Positions 1-6,268 of a stretch of DNA of 6,804 nucleotides are shown piece by piece. The DNA is taken from positions 1 to 6,804 of the forward strand of contig JBAZCO010000094.1 in assembly GCA_041654915.1 (NCBI GenBank). Direction: 5' to 3'. The stretch comes from JBAZCO01 sp041654915 (GTDB lineage Bacteria > Bacillota > Clostridia > Christensenellales > DTU072). Position numbers and translations under genes: made by a program. The notes under the pieces were generated by a model that saw only the letters and a list, made by a program, of their open reading frames with translations, was not told the DNA's origin and made no database searches. Each line of letters begins with the position of its first letter. Positions within the stretch are counted from its first letter, which is position 1.

Positions 1-68
1 TAGTGGGCGGCTCTGCCGTAGCGGCGCTTATCGTGGTATTGGTAAACAAAAAGAAAAAGAAAGGTTAA
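1..68 (+). CDS. C-terminal end of a membrane-anchored protein (partial)
   Basis: Only the last 21 complete codons are visible; the reading frame begins at base 3 and ends with TAA at 66-68. They encode a small-residue and hydrophobic run (GGSAVAALIVVLV) followed by a basic tail (NKKKKKG). That layout, one hydrophobic helix plus a lysine-rich cytoplasmic end, is typical of the C-terminal anchor of an exported surface or secreted-repeat protein in Gram-positive bacteria. It also resembles the hydrophobic part of a sortase sorting signal, but any LPXTG-like motif would lie outside the window. The frame is open to the window edge and is followed 29 nt later by a rho-independent terminator, as expected for a gene end. 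The product itself cannot be named. Confidence 0.6.
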   Translation, partial: VGGSAVAALIVVLVNKKKKKG

Positions 69-97
69 ATAACATTATTTATTTGCAAAAAGCATAA

Positions 98-141
98 AAA
101 AAGAGGTAATGCAAGGGATACTCCTTTTATTACCTCTTTTT
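98..141. terminator. Bidirectional rho-independent terminator
   Basis: A perfect 13-bp inverted repeat (98-110, AAAAAGAGGTAAT; 129-141, ATTACCTCTTTTT) encloses an 18-nt loop, within which AAGG (113-116) can also pair with CCTT (123-126). On the plus strand the stem ends in five T residues; on the minus strand the A run at 96-102 gives a seven-U tract. It sits between the convergent ends of the partial plus-strand gene (stop at 68) and serA (stop at 160), so it can stop both transcripts. The minus-strand direction has the better U tract. Confidence 0.88.
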
Positions 142-159
142 GTTGGTACTCTAGCCTTT

Positions 160-1317
160 TTATAATACTCTTAGTGAAATAATATCATCTTCGTATGCAA
201 GGCTCTCTGCATAGGAAACATCTCCGCTCCAAAAATCTATATCTGTATCAATAAGGGCGTAGCCCAAGTCCTTACTTTCGGCAAAGCTTAGGCTATAATC
301 TATGCCGCTAAGGAGAGCTTTTATCTTTTCCAAAACCCCTCTATCGGTGTTGTATACTATTGATATGCGACGGGATGCGGTGCGTGGCTTGGATAGCGAA
401 GGAAAGTTGACGCTGTTTTTTACATTGCCGTTTTCTAAGTAGTCCTTTAATTGTAGTGCGGCTAGCTCAGCGCAGTTTTCCTCTGCATCCTCTGTGCTTG
501 CACCAAGATGCGGCATTGCGATTATGCCCTTTACATTAAGCGTTTCCGCTGTGGGAAAATCTACCGCATACCCACGCAATCTGCCTTCGGCAAGACTGTT
601 TTTCACCGCACTAGTATCCACAAGTTCGGCTCTGCTCATATTTATTATCACCGCCCCTGGCTTTACGGCACTCAAGACGGCAGCGTTTATTGTGTTTCTT
701 GTACTGTCGGTTAAGGGTAGGTGTAGTGATATAAAATCAGACTGCTCAAATATATCGCTAAGCTCTGCTTTACCCACTTGAGGGTTAAGGAGCGCTTTGT
801 ATTCCTCTTTTATATAAGGGTCGTATCCCACAACATTCATACCAAGGGCAAGAGCTGCATTTGCCACCTTAACGCCTATTGCGCCAAGCCCGATAACGCC
901 CAAAGTCTTGCCGCTTATTTCTATACCGCCAAACTGTGACTTACCTTTTTCCACAAGCTTTGGCACATCAGCACCCTTGTCTGCTAATTCGGAGTTCGCC
1001 CAATTTACACCTTGCAATATCCCTCTTGAGGTAAGCAGCATTGCCGCAATGGTAAGCTCCTTTACCGCATTGGCATTTGCGCCGGGGGTGTTAAATACGG
1101 CAATTCCCACTTCGGTCATACGGGAGATGGGAATGTTATTCACGCCTGCGCCCGCACGGGCAACGGCAAGCAGATTATCTTGTATTTGGTAATCTTGCAT
1201 ATTAAAACTGCGCACAATGATTGCATCGGGGTTTTTAGCGGTATCGGTTATCTTGTAGCCATCCAAAACTGAGTATATCTTTCCGCTTATTTGGTTTAGG
1301 GTAAGTATTTCAAACAT
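160..1317 (-). CDS. serA: D-3-phosphoglycerate dehydrogenase
   Basis: This NAD-dependent cytosolic enzyme oxidises 3-phosphoglycerate to 3-phosphohydroxypyruvate, the first step of the phosphorylated serine pathway. The 385-residue protein shows the D-isomer 2-hydroxyacid dehydrogenase layout: split substrate-binding domain (about 1-95 and 275-305) around a Rossmann domain (about 96-275). The Rossmann motif is G143-L-G145-A-I-G148, with the ribose-binding acid at D166. Catalytic residues are R229 (in NMSRAELVD), E258 (in DFPTAET) and H270 (in PHLGAST). Residues about 316-385 match an ACT domain (RISIVYNTDRGVLEKI), the usual serine-sensing module, so feedback control by serine is plausible. 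The length fits short SerA proteins without the extra intervening domain of the B. subtilis type. The ATG is preceded by GGGAGG (1324-1329) at 6-nt spacing. It lies 34 nt downstream of serC and is presumably cotranscribed. One oddity is Ala230 where the family usually has Gly after the catalytic Arg. Other 2-hydroxyacid dehydrogenases are possible in principle, but the ACT domain and serC partner argue strongly for SerA. Confidence 0.95.
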   Translation of the reverse strand: MFEILTLNQISGKIYSVLDGYKITDTAKNPDAIIVRSFNMQDYQIQDNLLAVARAGAGVNNIPISRMTEVGIAVFNTPGANANAVKELTIAAMLLTSRGILQGVNWANSELADKGADVPKLVEKGKSQFGGIEISGKTLGVIGLGAIGVKVANAALALGMNVVGYDPYIKEEYKALLNPQVGKAELSDIFEQSDFISLHLPLTDSTRNTINAAVLSAVKPGAVIINMSRAELVDTSAVKNSLAEGRLRGYAVDFPTAETLNVKGIIAMPHLGASTEDAEENCAELAALQLKDYLENGNVKNSVNFPSLSKPRTASRRISIVYNTDRGVLEKIKALLSGIDYSLSFAESKDLGYALIDTDIDFWSGDVSYAESLAYEDDIISLRVL

Positions 1318-1351
1318 AGTAGTCCTCCCAAGTAAGTTATTTATTAAGTAA

Positions 1352-2419
1352 TTATTTGTTATTTAGTTCAAACTCTCCCATAAATGATATGAGTTTCTTC
1401 ACCCCTTCGATAGGCATAGCGTTGTAAATACTTGCACGCATACCTCCCACCAATCTATGTCCCCCAAGGGATACCAAGCCGCTGCCGGCAGCTTGCTTAA
1501 TAAAGGCGGCATCCTTTTCTTCCGAAGGGGTGGTAAATGGCACATTCATAAAAGAGCGGTCGGGCTTATGTACGGGGTTGTTGTAAAAGGATGAGTTATC
1601 TATAAAGTCATAAAGTAAGCCCGCTTTGTATTCATTTTGCTTTTGCATTTGGGCAACTCCGCCAAAATTTTTCAAATAGCGAAACCCTAGCATTGCCATA
1701 TAGACAGCAAAGCAAGGCGGGGTGTTGTACAGGCTCTTTGCCTCTGCTTGCGTTGAGTATCTTAGCATAGTAGGGCATATGGGGAGATGAGTGCCAATAA
1801 GCTCTTTTCTCACAATTACAACGGTAAGCCCTGCCGGTCCGATGTTTTTTTGCGCTCCCGCATAGGCTACGCCAAACTTATTGATATCAAACACTTCGGA
1901 CAATATGTTGCTGGACATATCTGCAACAAGGGTTGCTTGTGTTTGGGGAAGGCTTGCGTATCTTGTGCCAAAAATTGTGTTGTTTGCGGTAATATGCACA
2001 TAGTCTATATCATCCCTAAAAGACACATCACGGGGGATATAGCTATATTTGGCATCCTTAGAGCTTGCCGCCTCGAAAATATCGCCGTACTTCTTTGCCT
2101 CTTTATAAGCTTTGGATGCAAAGTTGCCTGTGACTATGTAGTCCGCCCGCCCCTTAACCAAAAGGTTAAGAGGTACGGCTTCAAATTGTTGGCTTGCTCC
2201 GCCCTGAACAAACAGTACTTCGTAGTCGTTGCCGATATCCATTAACTCTCTTAGGAGCGCATTGGCTTCATCGTTAATCGCTTGGTAGTATTTTGAACGG
2301 TGACTCATCTCGGTAACGGACATTCCACTGCCGTCATAGCTCATAAAATCCCTTTGTGCGGCTAACTTTACTTCCTCTGCAAGCATAGACGGTCCGGCAG
2401 AAAAATTGTATACTTTCAT
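1352..2419 (-). CDS. serC: Phosphoserine aminotransferase
   Basis: This PLP-dependent class V aminotransferase converts 3-phosphohydroxypyruvate plus glutamate to phosphoserine plus 2-oxoglutarate, the second step of serine synthesis; the same enzyme often acts in PLP synthesis. The 355-residue length is normal for SerC. Visible signatures are the N-terminal FSAGP (6-10), the substrate-binding H40-R41 (MSHRS), GGAS (73-76), the PLP-pyridine acid D167 (VADMSS), the PLP Schiff-base lysine K191 (AGAQKNIGPAG), NTPP (232-235), and the C-terminal phosphate-binding GGHR (319-322) and GGMRAS (325-330). The ATG has GGGAG upstream (2427-2431) with 7-nt spacing. A near-consensus promoter lies about 55-80 nt upstream, and serA follows after 34 nt, so serC is the first gene of a serC-serA operon. 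All key residues are present and the gene appears intact. Confidence 0.97.
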   Translation of the reverse strand: MKVYNFSAGPSMLAEEVKLAAQRDFMSYDGSGMSVTEMSHRSKYYQAINDEANALLRELMDIGNDYEVLFVQGGASQQFEAVPLNLLVKGRADYIVTGNFASKAYKEAKKYGDIFEAASSKDAKYSYIPRDVSFRDDIDYVHITANNTIFGTRYASLPQTQATLVADMSSNILSEVFDINKFGVAYAGAQKNIGPAGLTVVIVRKELIGTHLPICPTMLRYSTQAEAKSLYNTPPCFAVYMAMLGFRYLKNFGGVAQMQKQNEYKAGLLYDFIDNSSFYNNPVHKPDRSFMNVPFTTPSEEKDAAFIKQAAGSGLVSLGGHRLVGGMRASIYNAMPIEGVKKLISFMGEFELNNK

Positions 2420-2473
2420 AGAAATACTCCCGATTTGAATTATTAGCGGAATAAAATCCGTTCTTTATTAGTG

Positions 2474-2502
2474 ATTATACGCTTTTTATCGGGTTATGTC
2501 TA
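2474..2502 (-). promoter_or_regulatory. sigma-A-type promoter of the serC-serA operon
   Basis: Read on the minus strand, TAGACA (2502-2497; one mismatch to TTGACA) is followed by exactly 17 bp and a perfect TATAAT (2479-2474). Transcription would start near 2466-2468, giving a leader of about 48 nt. That is too short for a T-box or a typical riboswitch, so no RNA-level serine sensor is visible here. The leader contains only a weak 4-bp hairpin (CGGA/TCCG). The promoter lies inside the 144-nt gap after the nucleotidyltransferase gene, so serC-serA need not depend on read-through. Confidence 0.82.
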
Positions 2503-2563
2503 TTAATAGCGAAGTATATCGGAGCTAAAGTTAGTAATTAAAAGGTAAAATTTGCTTTTCTCG

Positions 2564-3256
2564 TTATTCCATAGCCGCCGCAACCAGATAATTAGTATAA
2601 TAGTATGATTGCAAAGTGCCTATATCCGACCAATAATCATATGTCACATATGCGTACAGCCTGCCCACCAGAGCGGGAATAAGCTGTCTGCCAAAGTCAT
2701 AAAAACCTTGGGGTATCATCTTTAGCACTTCCCTGTTAATTATATATATGCCGCAGTTTATTAGCGAGGGACGGATTGTGGGCGGTTTTTCAATAAATGC
2801 GGTAACTCTGCCGTCGTGGTCGGTTTCTAGCACGCCCAAACCTACTGGGCTTTTGTGCGGGGTTGCTATTAGCGTGAATTTGGATTGCTTAGCTTTGTGA
2901 AAAGCTATCGCTTTGGTTAGGTCGATGTCCGTGTAGGCATCGCCCGATATCACCAAAAACTCATCCGACAAAAAGTTTTCCGCCGCCTTGACGCTGCCCG
3001 CTGTGCCAAGAGGCTCTTTTTCCACAAAGTAGGTTAGGTTTACACCATACCTTTCTCCGCCGCCAAACCAATCGGTTATCGCCTCGGACTTGTAGCCCAG
3101 AGTTACGCCAATATCGGTTATGCCGTGCTTTTTTAACAATTCAATAATATGCTCCATAACCGGCTTGTCTATAATTTTAACCAAAGGCTTGGGGATATCG
3201 TTTGTGAGCGGCTGTAAGCGACTGCCTTTTCCGCCCGCCATAATAATAGCTTTCAT
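2564..3256 (-). CDS. Sugar-1-phosphate nucleotidyltransferase (mannose-1-P guanylyltransferase-like)
   Basis: This GT-A-fold NTP-transferase joins a sugar-1-phosphate to a nucleotide, releasing pyrophosphate and making an NDP-sugar for glycan synthesis in the cytosol. The 230-residue product starts MKAIIMAGGKGSRLQPLT, the nucleotide-binding signature (residues 7-18), with IPKPLV at 21-26. It continues with PLGTAGS (82-88), SGDAYTDID (104-112, with metal-binding D106), IEKP (155-158), NCGIYII (167-173) and YWSDIGT (208-214, with second metal-binding D211). The frame stays open upstream to a GTG at 3271. However, GGAGG (3265-3269) lies 8 nt before the ATG at 3256 and overlaps the longer version, so the 3256 start is chosen. 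The sequence recalls the N-terminal domain of mannose-1-phosphate guanylyltransferase/phosphomannomutase fusions of Bacillota and cyanobacteria, but the beta-helix and mutase parts are absent. Base specificity (GTP, UTP or dTTP) and sugar cannot be read from sequence alone. Confidence 0.88.
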   Translation of the reverse strand: MKAIIMAGGKGSRLQPLTNDIPKPLVKIIDKPVMEHIIELLKKHGITDIGVTLGYKSEAITDWFGGGERYGVNLTYFVEKEPLGTAGSVKAAENFLSDEFLVISGDAYTDIDLTKAIAFHKAKQSKFTLIATPHKSPVGLGVLETDHDGRVTAFIEKPPTIRPSLINCGIYIINREVLKMIPQGFYDFGRQLIPALVGRLYAYVTYDYWSDIGTLQSYYYTNYLVAAAME

Positions 3257-3264
3257 AATCATTA

Positions 3265-3269
3265 CCTCC
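3265..3269 (-). promoter_or_regulatory. Shine-Dalgarno site that fixes the nucleotidyltransferase start
   Basis: GGAGG on the minus strand is 8 nt from the ATG at 3256-3254, but only 2 nt from the alternative ATG at 3262-3260, and it lies inside the first codons of the longest open frame (GTG at 3271-3269). Only the 3256 start has workable spacing, and it also places the family's MKAIIMAGG at the N terminus. Confidence 0.8.
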
Positions 3270-3297
3270 ACGGGTAGTTTGAGTCAAGGTTTTTGAT

Positions 3298-3329
3298 AAT
3301 ATACATATTTTGGAAATAGTGTTTGTAAA
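3298..3329 (-). promoter_or_regulatory. Possible weak promoter for the nucleotidyltransferase
   Basis: On the minus strand TTTACA (3329-3324) could serve as a -35 box and TATATT (3303-3298) as a -10 box, but the spacing is 20 bp, longer than usual. The gene diverges from RNase J, so some minus-strand promoter must lie nearby unless transcription arrives from within the RNase J gene. The -35 candidate overlaps the -35 of the RNase J promoter on the opposite strand. Confidence 0.25.
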
Positions 3330-3343
3330 GAAACATACTTTGG
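3303..3343. repeat. Paired 11-bp direct repeat in the divergent promoter region
   Basis: ACATATTTTGG (3303-3313) and ACATACTTTGG (3333-3343) match at 10 of 11 positions and start exactly 30 bp apart, about three turns of the helix. The right copy lies between the -35 and -10 boxes of the RNase J promoter; the left copy overlaps the likely -10 area for the divergent nucleotidyltransferase. Placement and phasing suggest a two-site operator, but the region is AT-rich and chance similarity is possible. Confidence 0.45.
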
Positions 3344-3351
3344 TATATAAT
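3323..3351 (+). promoter_or_regulatory. sigma-A-type promoter of the RNase J gene
   Basis: TTGTAA (3323-3328) is followed by 17 bp and a perfect TATAAT (3346-3351). Transcription would begin near 3358, leaving a leader of about 29 nt that contains the AGGAG ribosome-binding site. A short inverted repeat, TGTTT (3320-3324) and AAACA (3331-3335), straddles the -35 box. Confidence 0.75.
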
Positions 3352-3375
3352 ATAAATATAAATTTTTATTTTTTC

Positions 3376-3380
3376 AGGAG
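3376..3380 (+). promoter_or_regulatory. Shine-Dalgarno site for the TTG start of RNase J
   Basis: AGGAG is 6 nt before the TTG at 3387-3389. There is no ATG or GTG near it, and the first in-frame ATG (codon 21, at 3447) would remove the first strand of the beta-lactamase fold, so this site supports the TTG start. Confidence 0.8.
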
Positions 3381-3386
3381 AAGACT

Positions 3387-5033
3387 TTGTCAAAAAAAGC
3401 ACTAAACATAATATTTCTTGGCGGCGTAGGGGAGATAGGTAAAAATATGACTGCGCTAGAATACAATAACAATATCATAGTGATAGACTCGGGGCTTGCG
3501 TTTCCCGATACCGAAATGCCGGGCGTAGACTATGTTATTCCCGACTTCACATATCTTACCAATAATAAGGATAAAATAAAAGGGATAGTACTCACCCACG
3601 GTCACGAAGACCATATTGGGGCACTCCCGTACTTATTAAAGACAATAAATGCCCCCGTGTACGGCTCTAACCTCACCCTTGCCCTAGTTGAGCATAGGCT
3701 AAACGAGCATAAAATGACAGGCATCCCCCTAAACGAAACCAAAGACGGCGATGTAATCAACATTGGCGGATTTAATGTGGAGTTTGTGCAAGTCAACCAC
3801 TCCATAGCGGGAGCATTTGCGCTGTCGGTTGGCACTCCCAAAGGTGTGATATTCTTTACAGGCGACTTCAAAATCGACCTAAGCCCGATAGACGGCAGAC
3901 GGATTGCCCTTGCACGCATTGCCGAAATAGGCAAAAAAGGGGTGCTGCTCCTCTTGCAAGACTCCACAAATGCCGAGCGTGAGGGGTACAGTATGTCGGA
4001 GATGAGTGTGGGAAAAAGTTTGGACAACATTTTTGCGCAAAACCTAAGCAAGCGTATAATTGTAGCGACTTTTGCCTCAAATATCCACAGGGTGCAACAA
4101 ATAATTAATTGTGCGCTAAAGTACGGCAGACGCATAGCGTTTAGCGGACGCTCTATGGAAAATATTGCAAAAATAGCCCAAAAGATAAAAGAACTTACCT
4201 TTCCTGCCGACAAAATAATAGATATATCCAAGATAGGCTCTGTGCCATACGATAAGCTTTGTATTATATCGACAGGCACGCAGGGCGAGCCGGACTCTGC
4301 CTTAACCCGTATGAGTCAAAACGATTTTAAAAAGATTGTCATTGACGAAAAGGATACCGTTGTCATATCTGCAAGTCCGATTCCCGGCAACGAAAAACCA
4401 ATATATACAGTGATAAACAACCTCTACAAGAGGGGAGCAGATGTCGTATATAAAGACCTTGCCGATGTTCATGTGTCGGGTCACGCTTGTCAAGAGGAAT
4501 TAAAGATGATGTTTGCGCTCCTCAAACCCAAGTATTTTATTCCCGTACACGGCGAATACAGGCATCTAAAGCGCCATGTGGAGATTGCCGAAAGAATGGG
4601 TGTATTCCCCGCAAATACCCTTATTCCCGAGCTGGGTGACTGCATAGAAGTTAGCCGTGCAGGGCTAAAAAGACGCACACCCGTTACGGCAGGCGCAATA
4701 CTGTTAGACGGCAGTATTTTCGAGAATGCCGAGGAGTTTATGCGGGACAGAAAGCATCTTGCGGAGTATGGTTTTGTAATAGCAATAATGACGGGGTTAC
4801 CGTCTGCCGAGGGGATAAGTCCGCCAATCATAATCACCCGTGGGGTCAATGTGCCAGAGGCGGTTATGGACGAAATAAAAGATGCGGTTGCCCAACGCTT
4901 TAATATTTCCGATTGGGGCGACATCACATCCGCTGATGCCCGTGCAATGTTAAGAAAGACGGTTGCCAAAGTAATTTTCCAAAAACTCAAGCAAAGACCA
5001 ATGGTAATCCCCATTGTTGTAGAAAACAGATGA
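3387..5033 (+). CDS. rnj: Ribonuclease J
   Basis: This metallo-beta-lactamase/beta-CASP ribonuclease combines endonuclease and 5'-to-3' exonuclease activities and acts in mRNA turnover and in rRNA and small-RNA processing in Bacillota. The 548 residues match the usual length of about 550. The metal site is complete: H71-x-H73-x-D75-H76 (THGHEDHIG), H138 (VNHS), D160 (FTGDFK) and H388 (PVHGEYRHL). The RNase J hallmark DSTNAEREGYS spans 192-202. The beta-CASP domain (about 205-370) shows FASNIHR (229-235), SGRSM (253-257), STGTQGEP (295-302), SASPIPGNE (328-336) and SGHA (364-367). Residues about 445-548 form the C-terminal domain needed for dimer formation. Translation starts at TTG, supported by AGGAG 6 nt upstream. 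It has its own promoter and is followed after 88 nt by a co-directional glycosyltransferase-like gene. Whether it is J1- or J2-like, and whether a second paralogue exists, cannot be judged here. Confidence 0.96.
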   Translation: MSKKALNIIFLGGVGEIGKNMTALEYNNNIIVIDSGLAFPDTEMPGVDYVIPDFTYLTNNKDKIKGIVLTHGHEDHIGALPYLLKTINAPVYGSNLTLALVEHRLNEHKMTGIPLNETKDGDVINIGGFNVEFVQVNHSIAGAFALSVGTPKGVIFFTGDFKIDLSPIDGRRIALARIAEIGKKGVLLLLQDSTNAEREGYSMSEMSVGKSLDNIFAQNLSKRIIVATFASNIHRVQQIINCALKYGRRIAFSGRSMENIAKIAQKIKELTFPADKIIDISKIGSVPYDKLCIISTGTQGEPDSALTRMSQNDFKKIVIDEKDTVVISASPIPGNEKPIYTVINNLYKRGADVVYKDLADVHVSGHACQEELKMMFALLKPKYFIPVHGEYRHLKRHVEIAERMGVFPANTLIPELGDCIEVSRAGLKRRTPVTAGAILLDGSIFENAEEFMRDRKHLAEYGFVIAIMTGLPSAEGISPPIIITRGVNVPEAVMDEIKDAVAQRFNISDWGDITSADARAMLRKTVAKVIFQKLKQRPMVIPIVVENR

Positions 5034-5074
5034 CAAGCTAATAACAAATAAGCGCCTTGGGCTACAAAAATATA

Positions 5075-5083
5075 TGATATAAT
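5075..5083 (+). promoter_or_regulatory. Extended -10 promoter of the glycosyltransferase-like gene
   Basis: TGATATAAT (5075-5083) is a perfect extended -10 element (TGn plus TATAAT), which can work without a good -35. A weak TTGGGC (5057-5062) lies 15 bp upstream of the hexamer. Transcription would start near 5090, about 32 nt before the ATG. I see no hairpin with a U tract between the RNase J stop (5033) and this site, so read-through from rnj is also likely. Confidence 0.65.
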
Positions 5084-5121
5084 ATACATATTAGCATAAT
5101 AATTTAATAGATAGGACAACC

Positions 5122-6222
5122 ATGAGGAATAAAAAGAAAATAATTTTATTTACTAGCGACAACAATGCCGAAACTGCTCAATCTATCCGTGACTACATAG
5201 CGGAGGATAAGAGCCGCTTGCCAATTATTATTGAGGAAAGTGAGTTTAGAAGTGTTGGTGCACGACTAGTGACTGAGCGGCTATTTAGCGAGGACGGTAT
5301 GGTTATGCGTTTGTGGGAAAGCTCCAAAGCACGGGGGGCGGCTAGAGCTATGGACAAACTTCCATCTCAAGACATTAGCTATAAAAACAATGTGCTGTCC
5401 TACCGCAAGGCATACAATATTATTATGCGCTACAATCCCGAGCTGATAATTTTAAACGGAGCGGGCGTGATGCGTGAAGTGCTTGCCGCCCGTGCCAAGG
5501 CACGCCCAGACATCAAGGTGATAATGGTGATAGACAGCTATGTTCTCAACAAGCAGCTTATCAACAAGCATATCGACTTGTATTTTGTAGACAATATGGC
5601 AATCAAGACAACATTGGTAAACGAAGGCATACCAGAAAAGCGTGTTATTCTTTCGGATATGCCACTTCCCGCCCGCTTTGACAGCAAGTTCAACAAGAAA
5701 GAAATATATAGCGAATACAACTTTAGCGAGGAAAAGCCGCTGGCACTTCTTGCAGTGCCGCCCGCCGACAACGCAGAAATTCGTGCTGCAATCGATATTT
5801 TGCAAACCAAACAGGAAAAATACAACATCATAGCCGACTGCGGCAAGGACAGAGAAATTTTAGTCTACGCTCGTGACCGAGGGATACAGGCAATAAACGA
5901 AGGTCGAGAAAATGCTCCCTTGTATGCGCTTGCAGATATAGTGATTTCTCGCCCGTCATCTATGATAATAGCCAAAACTTTTGCCAAGAACAAATTATTT
6001 TTCTCCCTTGATGCAAAGGGTGAGGAGGAAAAAAGGGTGTTTGCCTATCTCTCCTCGGCGCTTGTTAATGCAAGCGGCAAGCGGCTAGCATCTGCGCTAG
6101 ATAGGTATCTTGAGGCAAATTCCACATTTGACACTGTGCGCCAAGAGATAGAAAACTACAATGCCGCAAGACCAAAGGGTTTGCTCAAAGAAACAATAGA
6201 CCACTACATTGAGCTTAGTTAG
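5122..6222 (+). CDS. GT-B glycosyltransferase-like protein related to MurG/UgtP, with degenerate donor motif
   Basis: The 366-residue protein is predicted cytosolic or membrane-associated, with no clear signal peptide or transmembrane helix. Its plan resembles GT-B enzymes of the MurG/monogalactosyldiacylglycerol-synthase/UgtP group, which move a sugar from an NDP donor onto lipid acceptors. It has an N-terminal Rossmann-like strand (IILFTSD, 7-13) and NPELIILNGAG (105-115). The segment HIDLYFVDNMAIKTTLVNEG (150-169) is followed by IPEKRVILSDMPLPARF (170-186), which matches the family's interdomain region. ENAPLYALADIVISRPSS (263-280) is in the donor-site position. Two signatures are lost: the N-terminal glycine-rich GxGH loop is replaced by DNNAET (13-18), and the donor-binding PGGxTxxE is RPSSMIIAK (277-285), lacking the glycines and the acid. 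It may therefore use a different donor, or be a non-catalytic relative. The ATG has only a weak AGGA (5113-5116). It sits downstream of rnj and upstream of a membrane-protein gene. The fold call is moderately sure; activity is unknown. Confidence 0.6.
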   Translation: MRNKKKIILFTSDNNAETAQSIRDYIAEDKSRLPIIIEESEFRSVGARLVTERLFSEDGMVMRLWESSKARGAARAMDKLPSQDISYKNNVLSYRKAYNIIMRYNPELIILNGAGVMREVLAARAKARPDIKVIMVIDSYVLNKQLINKHIDLYFVDNMAIKTTLVNEGIPEKRVILSDMPLPARFDSKFNKKEIYSEYNFSEEKPLALLAVPPADNAEIRAAIDILQTKQEKYNIIADCGKDREILVYARDRGIQAINEGRENAPLYALADIVISRPSSMIIAKTFAKNKLFFSLDAKGEEEKRVFAYLSSALVNASGKRLASALDRYLEANSTFDTVRQEIENYNAARPKGLLKETIDHYIELS

Positions 6223-6268
6223 CGGCAGAAAAATAATTTATAAAAAAAGGACTCAAAACTTCCAGCAC

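Noticed and set aside
1787..2245. Plus-strand open frame (152 codons) inside serC
   Set aside because: It is antisense to the PLP-binding core of serC; the cysteine-rich translation resembles no protein I know and lacks a promoter or Shine-Dalgarno site.
2420..2467. serC leader considered as a T-box or serine riboswitch
   Set aside because: It is under 50 nt, lacks the conserved T-box sequence and has no terminator/antiterminator pair.
2541..2563. AT-rich imperfect hairpin after the nucleotidyltransferase stop
   Set aside because: The stem would be about five mostly A-T pairs with mismatches and the T tract is interrupted; not convincing as a terminator.
3602..4279. Long minus-strand open frame (225 codons) opposite the RNase J catalytic core
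   Set aside because: It is a mirror of strongly conserved coding sequence, low in family-like motifs, and is explained by codon bias of the sense gene.
5051..5063. Possible hairpin (AGC...GCT) after the RNase J gene
   Set aside because: Only a few pairs can form and no U tract follows, so it is not a credible terminator.
4490..5119. Long minus-strand open frame (209 codons) opposite the end of RNase J
   Set aside because: It lies antisense to the conserved C-terminal domain of RNase J, its translation shows no recognisable domain, and it has no good ribosome-binding site.
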